Below, in pieces: positions 6,850 to 15,527 of a stretch of 32,683 bases of DNA; positions within the stretch are counted from its first letter, which is position 1; every line of letters begins with the position of its first letter. A program made the translations under genes and the position numbers. The DNA lies in assembly GCA_900547405.1 (NCBI GenBank), contig URGL01000023.1, forward strand, positions 1 to 32,683, written 5' to 3'. Origin of the DNA: an uncultured Eubacteriales bacterium. Its GTDB lineage: Bacteria; Bacillota; Clostridia; Oscillospirales; Oscillospiraceae. Below the pieces are notes generated by a model, which was given only the letters and a program-made list of their open reading frames with translations, was not told the DNA's origin and did no database searches.

Positions 6850-7752
6850 CACAAGTGCGTTCACAAAATCCCAGGCCACGAAGGGCATCAGGTCGTCGGC
6901 CTGCTCCCCCACGCCGATGAACTTCACCGGCAGGTTCAGCTGGTCCGCCACGGCGATGACAATGCCCCCCTTGGCGGTGCCGTCCAGCTTGGTGACGGCC
7001 AGAGCCGTGACCCCGGCGATCTCCTTGAACTGCTTGGCCTGGATGAGGCCGTTCTGGCCTGTGGTGCCGTCCAGCACCAGCAGCACCTCCCGGGCAGCGC
7101 CGGGAAGCTCCCGCTCCACAATGCGGCTGATCTTCCCCAGCTCGTTCATCAGGTTCTGCTTGTTGTGGAGCCGTCCGGCGGTGTCGATGATGATCACGTC
7201 CACGTCTCTGGTCTTGGCGGCCTGAATGCCGTCAAAGACCACGGCGGCGGGGTCCGCTCCCTCGTGCTGGCGGACCAGGTCCGCCCCGCTGCGCTGGGCC
7301 CAGATCTCCAGCTGGTCCGCGGCGGCAGCCCGGAAGGTGTCTCCCGCCACCAGCAGGACCTTCTTCCCCGCGTCTACCTGCTGCTTGGCGATCTTGCCGA
7401 TGGTGGTGGTCTTGCCCACGCCGTTGACTCCGATGACCAGGATCACGCTGGGATGGGTGGACAGGTCCAGGTTGGGGTCTCCCACACTGACCATGCTGGT
7501 GAGGATCACCCGCAGGGCAGACTTGGCCTGGTCCGCCCGGGTGATGTTCTGATCCTTTACCGCCTTGCGGAGCTTCTCCGTGGCCTTGGCCGCGGTCTCC
7601 ACACCCATGTCCGCCAGGATCAGGCTCTCCTCCAGCTCGTCATAGAAGTCCTCATCCAGCTCCGTATCCTCGGAGAACAGGTCGTTCCAGCTCTCGCTGA
7701 GGGCATCCCGGGTCTTGGTGAGGCCCTGCTTGATCTTATCAAAAAATCCCAT
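6847..7752 (-). CDS. ftsY: Signal recognition particle receptor FtsY
   Basis: A 301-residue SRP GTPase that docks ribosomes translating membrane proteins at the membrane. It has a helical N domain (1 to about 95) and an NG core with GVNGVGKTT (108-116), DTFRAAA (138-144), DTAGR (190-194) and TKLDGTAKGG (254-263). The long acidic A domain seen in E. coli is absent; only a short acidic patch (SEDTELDED) occurs, as in many Firmicutes. AAAGGAG lies before the ATG at 7752. It is downstream of smc, the usual smc-ftsY order, with repeat copy 3 between them. Confidence 0.97.
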   Translation of the reverse strand: MGFFDKIKQGLTKTRDALSESWNDLFSEDTELDEDFYDELEESLILADMGVETAAKATEKLRKAVKDQNITRADQAKSALRVILTSMVSVGDPNLDLSTHPSVILVIGVNGVGKTTTIGKIAKQQVDAGKKVLLVAGDTFRAAAADQLEIWAQRSGADLVRQHEGADPAAVVFDGIQAAKTRDVDVIIIDTAGRLHNKQNLMNELGKISRIVERELPGAAREVLLVLDGTTGQNGLIQAKQFKEIAGVTALAVTKLDGTAKGGIVIAVADQLNLPVKFIGVGEQADDLMPFVAWDFVNALV

Positions 7753-7772
7753 AAATTACTCCTTTATCTCTT

Positions 7773-7910
7773 GCCTTCCCCGGATGGGAAGGTGGCCCCC
7801 AGGCCGGATGAGGGGCGGTACCAGCTGAAATCTGAGCTTGCGCCTTACAAAAGCGTGTTTCCCCTCATCCGTCAGGGCTTCGCCCTGCCACCTTCCCCGG
7901 AGGGGAAGGC
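7773..7910. repeat. Composite inverted hairpin repeat, copy 3
   Basis: The left module (7773-7824) and right module (7861-7910) are clear inverted copies. Both carry GCCTTCCCC...GGGAAGGTGGC and, further in, CGGATGAGGGG. About 36 unrelated bases lie between them. The outer right hairpin ends seven bases before the smc stop codon region. The modules match each other more closely here than in copies 1 and 2. Confidence 0.87.
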
Positions 7911-7914
7911 TTGT

Positions 7915-10900
7915 TTATTCTCCAATGCCCAGATATTCTTCCATCTGGTTCAGGTCCAGCCGCAGCAGCTTCGACACGCCCTGCTCCTGCATGGTGACGC
8001 CGTAGAGCACGTCGGCGGACTCCATGGTGCCTCTTCTGTGGGTGATGACGATGAACTGGGTCTTTTTCAGGTTGTGGAGGTACCCGGCGAACCGGTCTAC
8101 GTTCCGGTCGTCCAGGGCGGCATCGATCTCGTCCAGCAGGCAGAAGGGGGTGGGCCGGACCTTCAGAATGGCAAAGTACAGCGCCGTAGCCACAAAGGCC
8201 TTCTCGCCGCCGGAGAGCAATGTAATGGTCTTTACCTGCTTTCCAGGGGGCTGGACCCGGATCTCAATGCCGCAGGTCAGGGGATTCTCCGGGTCCTCCA
8301 GGATCAGCTGACCCTTGCCGCCGCCGAACATCTCCTCGAAGACCTGGCCGAAATAGTGGTTGATCTTGCCGAACTCCTCCACAAAAATCGTGGTCATTTC
8401 CTTGGTAATGTCCCGGATGATGCTCTCCAGCTCCCGCTTGGAGGTGAGCACATCGTCCCGCTGCCCGGCCAGATACTGGTAGCGCTCGTTGACCCGGGCG
8501 TATTCGTCGATGGCTCCCAGGTTGGGGGTGCCCAGGGCGGCGATCTTCCGCTTCAGCTCTCCGATGCGCCGGTTTCCCGCCGCCACGGATTCGATCTGCC
8601 CCCGCTTTTCTCCGGCGGTGCCGGGGGTCAGGCCGTAGTTGTCCCAGAGCTTGTCGATGATCTGCTTTTCCTCCATGGAGGTGGTGACCTTTTTCTGCTC
8701 CAAGAGGGCACAGGCCCGCTCCATGTTCAGGATGTCCTTGTTTTTCTCCTGGGCCTCGTGCTCGGCCTTGGTCTTTCCGGCCTCGGTGTCTGCCCGGTCC
8801 TGGAGCATCTGCTGGAAGGTCAGGTTCATGGCGGCGGCCTCCCGGTCGTTGGCCTGCTGCCGCTGCTCCAAAACCCGGATCTCACCGGCCAGGCGCTCAT
8901 TTTCCTGGCGGATGGCCTCCATGAGGGCTTCCTTTTTCTCCCGGTCCCCTTCCATGGCGCCCTGCAGATCCTTCAGGTCCTCCATGTGGGATTGGGCCGT
9001 GGCCTTCTCCGCCGTCAGAGCCGCTTCCTTTGTCCGCAGCTCCGTCATGTGGGCGGTAATGGCGTCGGTGGCCTGGGCCGCCTCGCTCTGGCTGCCCTCC
9101 AGAAGGGACAGCTGCTGGCGGACAGAGGTCAGGTCCTTTTCATAGACCTGGATCTTGGCCTTCTGGGCCGACAGGCGCTCGCCGTCGCCCCGGTCCCGGC
9201 TGTGGAGGCTGTCCCGCTCCTTCTGGGCGGAGGCCTCCGCCTCTGTGATGGCGCTCAACATGACCTCGAACTGCTTTTCCTGGCCCTGGAGCCGAAGGAC
9301 CTGGTCCTCCGCCTCCCGGAGCTGATCCCGGGCGGTGGAGAGCTGATACTCCACCTGGTCAAATAGCCTTTGGCACTCCTGGAGCCGGGCCTCCTCTTCC
9401 CCTTTTTGCTTTTGCAGCTGCTGCTCCTGGGCCGTCAGCTTTTCCAGCTCGTTGGCCCGGGAGAGGAGCCCCGCGTCCTTATTCACGGAGCCGCCGGTCA
9501 TGGAGCCGCCGGTATTCATCACCTGGCCGTCCAGGGTCACGATGCGGAACCGGTTTTTATACTGCCGGGCCATGGCAATGGCCGCGTCCAGGTCGGAGGC
9601 GATCACCGTCCGGCCTAAAAGGTTCCCGATCACGTTCCGGTATCTGGCATCGCACCGGACCAGGTCCGCCGCCACGCCTACAAAGCCCCGGCAGGACTCG
9701 ATCCCCGGCTCCTGTAGGCTTTTGCCCCAGATATTGGACAGGGGCAGGAAGGTGGCCCGGCCTCCGCCGGTGCGTTTCAGGTAGTTGATGGCCGCCTTGC
9801 CGTCGGCCTCGCTGTCCACCACGATCTGCTGCATGGCCGCCCCAAGGGCGATCTCAATGGCCACGGCGTAGCTGTCGTCGGTGCGGATGAGCCGGGACAC
9901 AGGGCCGTGGATGTTCCGCAGGGACCCCCGCTGGGCCTCCTGCATGACCATCCGGACGGACTTCTGGTAGCTTTCGTAGTCCCGCTCCATGGCCCGGAAC
10001 ACCCGGACCTTGGCGCTGACTCCCTCCAGCCTGGCGGTAATGTCCCGCAGGGCCTCCATAGAGGCATCCCGGTTCTTCTTCCGGCTCTCCTGCCGGAGGG
10101 TGAAGCCGGAGATCACGTTGTTGGAGGCGGTGACCTGCTCCTGGGCCTTTTTCAGCTGGGCCCGGCTGTCTTCCAGGCTCTTCCGGGCCTGCTCCAGCCG
10201 CTGCTTTCCGGCGCTCAGGTCCCCGTCCAGCTCCTCCAGCCGCCGGGAGGCGGCAAGGCGGTTCTCCTCAATAGCTCTTACCTCCGCCTCGCAGCCGGCG
10301 ATGTCCGCCGTCAGGGTGGATTCCTTGGCCCTCAGCTCCAGAAATTGGCGGCTCAGGCCCTGGGCGGATGCCGTCATCTCGCTGAGCTTCCGGGCGCTGG
10401 CCTGGATGGCTCCGGCAACATCCCCAAGATCCTTCTCGATCTGGGCGATCCGGGCCTGGGCCTGGGCGATCTGGCTTTCCAGGCCGTCGGACCGGTCCAG
10501 GGCCCCCCGGAGCTCCTCTTCGATGCGCTTCAGGTTGGCATCGTTGTTTTCTACATTGCCCCGGAGCACCGCCATCTGGCCTTCCAGCTGCTGGTGGGTG
10601 CTCTGGAACATGGTAGTCTTCACCCGGACGGATTCCAGTGCCCCGTCCTTTTCCCGCAGGGCCCTGCCCAGCTCCTCGGCCTGACGGTACAGGCCGTCCA
10701 GGTCGTCGTGGGCCTGCTGCAATACAAAGGAAGCGGACTTATAGTCCTCCTCCGCCTTTTTCGCCGCGGCGGAGAGCCTGTCCAGGGTGTCCAGCCATAC
10801 GGCTACCTCCACCCCCTGGAGCTCCTCCTTCATTTCCAGGTATTTTCTGGCCTTTTCGGACTGGACCTTCAGGGGCTCCAGCTGCATCTCCAGCTCGGAG

Positions 10901-11484
10901 ACCTTGTCCCCGATGCGCAGCAGATTGTCCTCGGTCCGTTCCAGCTGCCGCTCGGTCTCTTCCTTCCGGTGGCGGTATTTGGAGATGCCCGCCGCCTCCT
11001 CAAAGATCTCCCGCCGGTCTCCGGATTTCAGGGACAGAATCTCATCAATGCGGCCCTGGCCGATGTTGGAGTAGCCCTCCCGGCCCAGGCCCGTATCCAT
11101 AAGCAGCTCATTGATGTCTTTCAGCCGGGCGGACTGGCGGTTGATATAGTATTCGCCGTCGCCGGAGCGGTAATACCGCCGGGTGACCACCACCTCGTCG
11201 GCATCGTAGGCCAGGGCCCGGTCTGAATTGTCCAGGGTCAGGGTGGCCTCCGCAAAGCCCAGCTGGGGCCGCTTGGCGGTGCCTCCGAAGATCACGTCCT
11301 CCATTTTGGCACCCCGAAGGGTCTTGGAGCTCTGCTCGCCCATGACCCAGAGGATGGCGTCGGAAATATTGGACTTGCCGGAGCCGTTGGGGCCTACAAT
11401 GGCGGTGATGTCGTCGCCGAAGCGGATCACCGTCTTGTCCGGAAAGGACTTGAAGCCCTGCAATTCCAGTGATTTTAAGTACAC
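7915..11484 (-). CDS. smc: Chromosome segregation protein SMC
   Basis: A 1,189-residue SMC ATPase, of normal length, that with ScpA/ScpB organises and helps separate sister chromosomes. The N-terminal head has Walker A GPNGSGKS (31-38). Two long coiled-coil arms rich in Glu, Lys, Gln and Ala flank a hinge (about 500-680, with RNIHGPVSRLIRTDDSYAVA and a GG-rich TGGSMTGGSV). The C-terminal head has LSGGEK (1090-1095) and Walker B LLDEIDA (1116-1122). The start is GTG at 11484, giving (M)YLKSLELQGFKSF, with AAGAGGT upstream; a TTG nine codons earlier lacks a better site. In many Firmicutes smc directly follows rnc; here it has its own promoter and rnc is 18.8 kb away. Confidence 0.97.
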   Translation of the reverse strand: MYLKSLELQGFKSFPDKTVIRFGDDITAIVGPNGSGKSNISDAILWVMGEQSSKTLRGAKMEDVIFGGTAKRPQLGFAEATLTLDNSDRALAYDADEVVVTRRYYRSGDGEYYINRQSARLKDINELLMDTGLGREGYSNIGQGRIDEILSLKSGDRREIFEEAAGISKYRHRKEETERQLERTEDNLLRIGDKVSELEMQLEPLKVQSEKARKYLEMKEELQGVEVAVWLDTLDRLSAAAKKAEEDYKSASFVLQQAHDDLDGLYRQAEELGRALREKDGALESVRVKTTMFQSTHQQLEGQMAVLRGNVENNDANLKRIEEELRGALDRSDGLESQIAQAQARIAQIEKDLGDVAGAIQASARKLSEMTASAQGLSRQFLELRAKESTLTADIAGCEAEVRAIEENRLAASRRLEELDGDLSAGKQRLEQARKSLEDSRAQLKKAQEQVTASNNVISGFTLRQESRKKNRDASMEALRDITARLEGVSAKVRVFRAMERDYESYQKSVRMVMQEAQRGSLRNIHGPVSRLIRTDDSYAVAIEIALGAAMQQIVVDSEADGKAAINYLKRTGGGRATFLPLSNIWGKSLQEPGIESCRGFVGVAADLVRCDARYRNVIGNLLGRTVIASDLDAAIAMARQYKNRFRIVTLDGQVMNTGGSMTGGSVNKDAGLLSRANELEKLTAQEQQLQKQKGEEEARLQECQRLFDQVEYQLSTARDQLREAEDQVLRLQGQEKQFEVMLSAITEAEASAQKERDSLHSRDRGDGERLSAQKAKIQVYEKDLTSVRQQLSLLEGSQSEAAQATDAITAHMTELRTKEAALTAEKATAQSHMEDLKDLQGAMEGDREKKEALMEAIRQENERLAGEIRVLEQRQQANDREAAAMNLTFQQMLQDRADTEAGKTKAEHEAQEKNKDILNMERACALLEQKKVTTSMEEKQIIDKLWDNYGLTPGTAGEKRGQIESVAAGNRRIGELKRKIAALGTPNLGAIDEYARVNERYQYLAGQRDDVLTSKRELESIIRDITKEMTTIFVEEFGKINHYFGQVFEEMFGGGKGQLILEDPENPLTCGIEIRVQPPGKQVKTITLLSGGEKAFVATALYFAILKVRPTPFCLLDEIDAALDDRNVDRFAGYLHNLKKTQFIVITHRRGTMESADVLYGVTMQEQGVSKLLRLDLNQMEEYLGIGE

Positions 11485-11525
11485 AGCAAAACCTCTTACT
11501 CGTAATATCAATAATGAATCAGTTT

Positions 11526-11554
11526 ATTATATCTGTTTCCTTCGCGGAATGCAA
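11526..11554 (-). promoter_or_regulatory. Promoter of smc-ftsY
   Basis: On the minus strand, TTGCAT (11549-11554), a 17-base spacer and TATAAT (11526-11531). It lies 42 bases upstream of the smc start. It would let smc and the genes beyond it be expressed without rnc. Confidence 0.85.
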
Positions 11555-11616
11555 GAGTTTTTGGAAATATTTGCGAAAGGAAAATCCCCCGAAACCGGTT
11601 TTCAGAAAACTTTTCC

Positions 11617-11645
11617 TTGCTGTTATACCTGATCTGTGGTATACT
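11617..11645 (+). promoter_or_regulatory. Promoter of the polysaccharide operon
   Basis: TTGCTG (11617-11622), a 17-base spacer and TATACT (11640-11645), followed by a leader of about 45 bases to the TTG start at 11696. It is divergent from the smc promoter within a 211-base gap. No antiterminator or riboswitch-like structure is evident in the short leader. Confidence 0.75.
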
Positions 11646-11695
11646 AAGGTGAATATTTTTGTCCAGTCGGCACCAAACAGAAAGAGGGAATCGGT

Positions 11696-12301
11696 TTGTA
11701 TCGTAACTATGGGAAGCGTTTTTTGGATATCATTCTTTCCGCCTGCGGCATCGTGGTGCTGTCCCCGGTGTATCTTCTCATCTCCTTGGCCATCAAAATA
11801 GACGATCCCGGCCCCGTCTTTTTCAAGCAGAAGCGGGTGGGGCTCCACAAGTCCCATTTCCATATCCTGAAATTCCGCACCATGAAAATGAACACCCCCC
11901 ACGATGTGCCCACCCACCTTCTGGAAAACCCGGAGCAATACATCACCCGGGTGGGGAAGTTCCTGCGGAAGACCTCCCTGGACGAGCTGCCCCAGATCTT
12001 CCAGATCTTCACCGGCAAGATGGCCGTCATCGGTCCCCGGCCCGCCCTGTGGAATCAGTATGACCTGATCGCCCTGCGGGAGGCGGTAGGGGCCAACGAT
12101 GTGCGGCCGGGTCTCACAGGCTGGGCCCAGATCAACGGCCGGGACGAGATCCCCATTGAGCAGAAGGCCGCTCTGGACGGAGAATACGTGAAAAACCTCA
12201 GCTTCCTCTTCGACTGCAAGTGCTTCTTCGGCTCCGTCATCGCCGTCCTGAAGCGTGACGGCGTGGTAGAAGGGGGCACCGGCGCAAAGGAGCGGAAATG
12301 A
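11696..12301 (+). CDS. Undecaprenyl-phosphate sugar-1-phosphate transferase (PglC/WbaP-like)
   Basis: A 201-residue monotopic enzyme that starts a glycan repeat unit by moving a sugar-1-phosphate from a nucleotide sugar to undecaprenyl phosphate on the inner face of the membrane. It has the family's short N-terminal membrane helix (about 10-34, FLDIILSACGIVVLSP), FFKQKRVG (42-49), FRTM (60-63), the catalytic Asp-Glu pair in SLDELPQ (D96, E97), GPRP (113-116) and RPGLTGWAQINGR (137-149). The start is TTG at 11696, with GAGGG seven bases upstream; no ATG fits the conserved N-terminus. It is the first gene of the operon and shares ATGA with the next. Sugar specificity is unknown. Confidence 0.93.
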   Translation: MYRNYGKRFLDIILSACGIVVLSPVYLLISLAIKIDDPGPVFFKQKRVGLHKSHFHILKFRTMKMNTPHDVPTHLLENPEQYITRVGKFLRKTSLDELPQIFQIFTGKMAVIGPRPALWNQYDLIALREAVGANDVRPGLTGWAQINGRDEIPIEQKAALDGEYVKNLSFLFDCKCFFGSVIAVLKRDGVVEGGTGAKERK

Positions 12302-13167
12302 AAAGAATTCTCATCACCGGCACAAAGGGGTACCTGGGCACCTCCCTGAAGCAGTACCTCTCCCAGTGGCCGGAGTATGCAGTCACCAGCCTCAGCCTCC
12401 GGGAGGGCCAGTGGGAGGCCTTCGACCTTCGCGGCTATGACGCGGTCTATCACGCCGCCGCCCTGGTCCACCAAAAGAAAACCAAGGACGACCCTGCCTG
12501 TCTCGATGAATACCGGAAGATCAACCGGGACCTGACCCTTCGTCTGGCGGAAAAGGCCAAGGCGGCAGGGGTGGGGCAGTTCCTCTTTCTCTCCACCGAG
12601 GCGGTGTACGGACTGACGGCCCCCTACGGCAAGGAGATCGTCATCGGGGCCCACACCCCCACAGCCCCTGTGGATAACTACGGGATCAGCAAGCTGGAGG
12701 CGGAGCAGGGGCTGCAAGAGCTGGCCTCGGCCAGCTTCCGGGTGGCCATTCTCCGGCCTTCTCTGATCTACGGCAAGGGCTGCACCGGAAACTTCCGCGC
12801 CCTGGAAAAAATGGCGGACAGGCTCCCCTGCTTTCCGAAAATCGAAAACCGCCGGTCCATGCTCTATATAGAGAACCTGAACGCCCTGGTGAAGCTCCTC
12901 ATCGACCGGCAGGACAGTGGCCTTTTCTGCCCCCAGGACCCGGAGCCTCTGTGCACCAGCCAGGTGGTCCGGGCCATTGCCCAGGCCAAGGGGAAGCGCC
13001 TTGCCCTGGTCCCCGGCTTCGGCTGGGCCTTGGGCCTGTTGCGGCATATGTCCGGCAGCGTGGACAAGGCCTTCGGCAGCCTGCGCTATGACGAGGCCCT
13101 GAGCCGGTATCCCCAGCCCTATCAGCTGGTTTCCTTCCCGGAAAGCGTTTTCCGATCCGAAATCTGA
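12298..13167 (+). CDS. NAD-dependent epimerase/dehydratase (extended SDR)
   Basis: A 289-residue extended short-chain dehydrogenase of the nucleotide-sugar type. The Rossmann motif GTKGYLG is at 8-14, a catalytic STEAVYG at 99-105, and the catalytic YGISK at 128-132. RPSLIYGKG further on is typical of UDP-sugar epimerases and reductases. It probably changes the sugar that the adjacent transferases use, but substrate and reaction (C4 epimerase, reductase or dehydratase) cannot be set from sequence. At 289 residues it is on the short side for a UDP-glucose 4-epimerase. The ATG overlaps the stop of the previous gene (ATGA, 12298-12301). Confidence 0.88.
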   Translation: MKRILITGTKGYLGTSLKQYLSQWPEYAVTSLSLREGQWEAFDLRGYDAVYHAAALVHQKKTKDDPACLDEYRKINRDLTLRLAEKAKAAGVGQFLFLSTEAVYGLTAPYGKEIVIGAHTPTAPVDNYGISKLEAEQGLQELASASFRVAILRPSLIYGKGCTGNFRALEKMADRLPCFPKIENRRSMLYIENLNALVKLLIDRQDSGLFCPQDPEPLCTSQVVRAIAQAKGKRLALVPGFGWALGLLRHMSGSVDKAFGSLRYDEALSRYPQPYQLVSFPESVFRSEI

Positions 13168-13194
13168 ATTTTTAAGAAGGGAGGCGGTTTTTGT

Positions 13195-14424
13195 ATGCGT
13201 GAGAAAAAAGACATTGTGTTTCTCTGCCAATTTTTTCACCCGGAGTATATCTCCTCCGCCCAGCTCCCCTTTGATACCGCCAAGGCCCTGCAAAGGGCGG
13301 GCTTCTCCGTGGACGTGGTCTGCGGCTACCCCAAGGAATACTATACCGGCAGCCCCGTGGCCAGAGAGGAGACCCTGGAGGGCATCGGCATCCATCGGCT
13401 CCGCTACCTCCAGCCGGACCGGAAAAGCGTTCTGGGGCGGCTGGTGAATTACTTTTCCTTCACCCTGGCGGTGCTGGGCCGTTTGCCCCGGCTGGGGCAC
13501 TATCGGGCGGTGGTGGTCTATTCCAATCCCCCGGTCCTTCCCTGGGTGGCGGCTCTGGCCAAAAAGTGGTTTGGCTGCCGGCTGATCTTCGTCTCCTACG
13601 ACCTGTATCCGGAACTGGCCCTGCGGACAGGAGCCCTCAGCCAGGGCAGCCTCATCTGCCGGGTCATGGACCGCATCAACCGGGCTGTCTACCCTAATGC
13701 AGACCGGGTGGTGGCCCTGTCCTCGGAAATGAGGGACTTTATCGCCGCCCACCGGCCCATTGCAAAGGACCGCATTGCCGTGATCCCCAACTGGTACCCG
13801 GACCGGGGAGAGGCTGACCGGGATCCGGAGAGCAACCCCTTTGCCAAGGAGCTGGCCGGTAAATTCGTGGTGGGCTACTTCGGCAACATGGGTACGGTCC
13901 AGGATGTGGACACCGTTCTGGAGGCCATCCGGCTCCTGAAAGAGGACGACAGTGTGTTCTTCCTCTTCGCCGGTCACGGCAACAAGCTGGAGGCCCTGAA
14001 ACAGACCGTCTCCCAGGAGAATCTTTCCAATGCCCGGGTCCTGGACTACCTCCACGGCAAGGATTATCAGCAGGCTCTGGATGTCTGCTCCGCCGCCCTT
14101 ATCTCCATAGCCCCGGGCACCACCGGCCTGTGCGTGCCCAGCAAGACCTACAGCTACATGATGGAGGGCATTCCTCTCATCGTCATCATGGATGACAGCG
14201 ACATTGTGGCGGATACCCGGAAGGGGGCCGGTGTCAGCCTGAAAAACGGCCAGTCTCAGCTTCTGGTCCAGAAGCTCCGGGCCATGCAGGCAGACCCGGA
14301 GGCCCAGGCCCGGATGCGCTCCGTCTGCCGCCGCCTTTACCTGGAAAACTATACCCCGGAGATCTGTACCCGGAAATACGTCAGCCTCTTCCAGGACCTG
14401 CTGGGCGGGGAGGCGGAACCATGA
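13195..14424 (+). CDS. Glycosyltransferase family 4 (WbuB-like)
   Basis: A 409-residue GT-B glycosyltransferase. The N-terminal half has CQFFHPEYISSAQ and the segment VVVYSNPPVLPWVAA followed by SYDLYPELALRTGAL, the pattern seen in WbuB-type amino-sugar transferases. The C-terminal half has FVVGYFGNMGTVQDVDTVLEA and the donor-site stretch GLCVPSKTYSYMMEG. It would add a sugar to the lipid-linked repeat unit in the cytoplasm. GGGAGGCGG precedes the ATG, 27 bases after the SDR gene. The stop overlaps the next start (ATGA at 14421). Confidence 0.9.
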   Translation: MREKKDIVFLCQFFHPEYISSAQLPFDTAKALQRAGFSVDVVCGYPKEYYTGSPVAREETLEGIGIHRLRYLQPDRKSVLGRLVNYFSFTLAVLGRLPRLGHYRAVVVYSNPPVLPWVAALAKKWFGCRLIFVSYDLYPELALRTGALSQGSLICRVMDRINRAVYPNADRVVALSSEMRDFIAAHRPIAKDRIAVIPNWYPDRGEADRDPESNPFAKELAGKFVVGYFGNMGTVQDVDTVLEAIRLLKEDDSVFFLFAGHGNKLEALKQTVSQENLSNARVLDYLHGKDYQQALDVCSAALISIAPGTTGLCVPSKTYSYMMEGIPLIVIMDDSDIVADTRKGAGVSLKNGQSQLLVQKLRAMQADPEAQARMRSVCRRLYLENYTPEICTRKYVSLFQDLLGGEAEP

Positions 14425-15527
14425 AATATCTGTTTGTCAACGTCACCGCGGGAGCCGGAAGCACCGGCCAGCTGGTGCTGAAAGCCGCCCGGGAGCTCCA
14501 GGCGGCGGGAAACACCTGCCTGCTGGCCTACGGCCGGGAGGCCAAGGGCTGCGGCGATGTGAAGACCCTGGCCATCGGCACCAAGCTGGACCACAACCTC
14601 CACGCCCTGCGGCACCGCATCTTCGGCACAGGCGGCTTCGGCTCCTATGCCGCCACCCAGGCCTTCCTCACCAGGGTCCGGGAATACGACCCGGATGTGA
14701 TCTGGCTCCACAACCTCCACGGTTACTACATCCACCTGGGGCTTCTTTTCGATTACCTCCGCCTCTGCGGCAAGCCGGTGATCTGGACCCTCCACGACTG
14801 CTGGGCCTTTACCGGCAACTGCCCCTATTTCACCTATGCCGGCTGCGAAAAGTGGCGCACCGGCTGCGGCGGCTGCCCCCAGCGCAGGCTCTATCCCAGC
14901 TGCGCCCTGGATGCCACCCGTGAAAACTACCGGCGGAAGAAGGCCCTCTTCACAGGCATTCCACAGCTTACCCTACAGGTCCCCTCCCAGTGGCTGGGGG
15001 ATCTGGTCAGCCAGAGCTTCTTGAAGGACTATCCTCTGCGTGTGGTTCCAAATGCGGCGGATCCCTCTGTTTTTCACCCCACTGCCAGCAGTCTCCGGCA
15101 GGAATACCGGCTGGAGGACAAATTTCTGGTGCTGGGGGCCGCCAACGTCTGGGAGCCCCGGAAGGGTCTGGCGGATTTTGTCCGTCTTGCCTCCCTCCTG
15201 CCGGAAAGCTGCCAAATCGTGCTCATCGGCATTCCGGAGAGCCTGAAAAGGACCCTGCCGGAGAATATTCTGGCCCTGCCCCGGACCCATGACCAGCGGG
15301 AGCTGGCCCAGTGGTACACGGCGGCAGACGTCTACGTCAGCCCCAGTGTGGAAGAGACCTTCGGCATGACCGTGCTGGAGGCCGCCCTCTGCGGCACCAC
15401 CCCCCTGGTCTATCGGGGCACCGCCTGCCAGGAGGTAGCCCAGGCCCAGGGAGGCATCCTGGCGGACCGGGGGCCGGAGCACCTGGCCAAAGCCATCCTA
15501 CAGCTGCAAAAGGAGAAAACCAAATGA
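14421..15527 (+). CDS. Glycosyltransferase family 4 with cysteine cluster
   Basis: A 368-residue GT4 enzyme. The N-terminus (FVNVTAGAGSTGQL) is a GT4-type acceptor region. In the middle, WTLHDCWAFTGNCPYF leads into a Cys-rich patch (CEKWRTGCGGCPQ) found in a capsule/colanic-acid subgroup of GT4. The donor half has the E-x7-E pair within EETFGMTVLEA. It is translationally coupled on both sides by ATGA overlaps (14421 and 15524). It probably adds one sugar of the repeat unit; donor unknown. Confidence 0.9.
   Translation: MKYLFVNVTAGAGSTGQLVLKAARELQAAGNTCLLAYGREAKGCGDVKTLAIGTKLDHNLHALRHRIFGTGGFGSYAATQAFLTRVREYDPDVIWLHNLHGYYIHLGLLFDYLRLCGKPVIWTLHDCWAFTGNCPYFTYAGCEKWRTGCGGCPQRRLYPSCALDATRENYRRKKALFTGIPQLTLQVPSQWLGDLVSQSFLKDYPLRVVPNAADPSVFHPTASSLRQEYRLEDKFLVLGAANVWEPRKGLADFVRLASLLPESCQIVLIGIPESLKRTLPENILALPRTHDQRELAQWYTAADVYVSPSVEETFGMTVLEAALCGTTPLVYRGTACQEVAQAQGGILADRGPEHLAKAILQLQKEKTK

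Noticed and set aside
5520..7910. Repeat hairpins as terminators of yhbY, ftsY or smc
   Set aside because: The T-runs follow the hairpins on the plus strand, while all these genes run on the minus strand; on that strand the hairpins are preceded by As and not followed by Ts.
5520..7910. CRISPR-like array
   Set aside because: Copies are separated by whole genes, are palindromic throughout and have no regular spacers; no cas gene is present.
6763..9366. 867-codon plus-strand open frame opposite ftsY and smc
   Set aside because: It runs through two unrelated genes and two repeats on the other strand and has low-complexity translation. A shadow.
12055..14055. 666-codon minus-strand open frame opposite the SDR and GT4 genes
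   Set aside because: It spans three clear plus-strand genes and has no recognisable domain.
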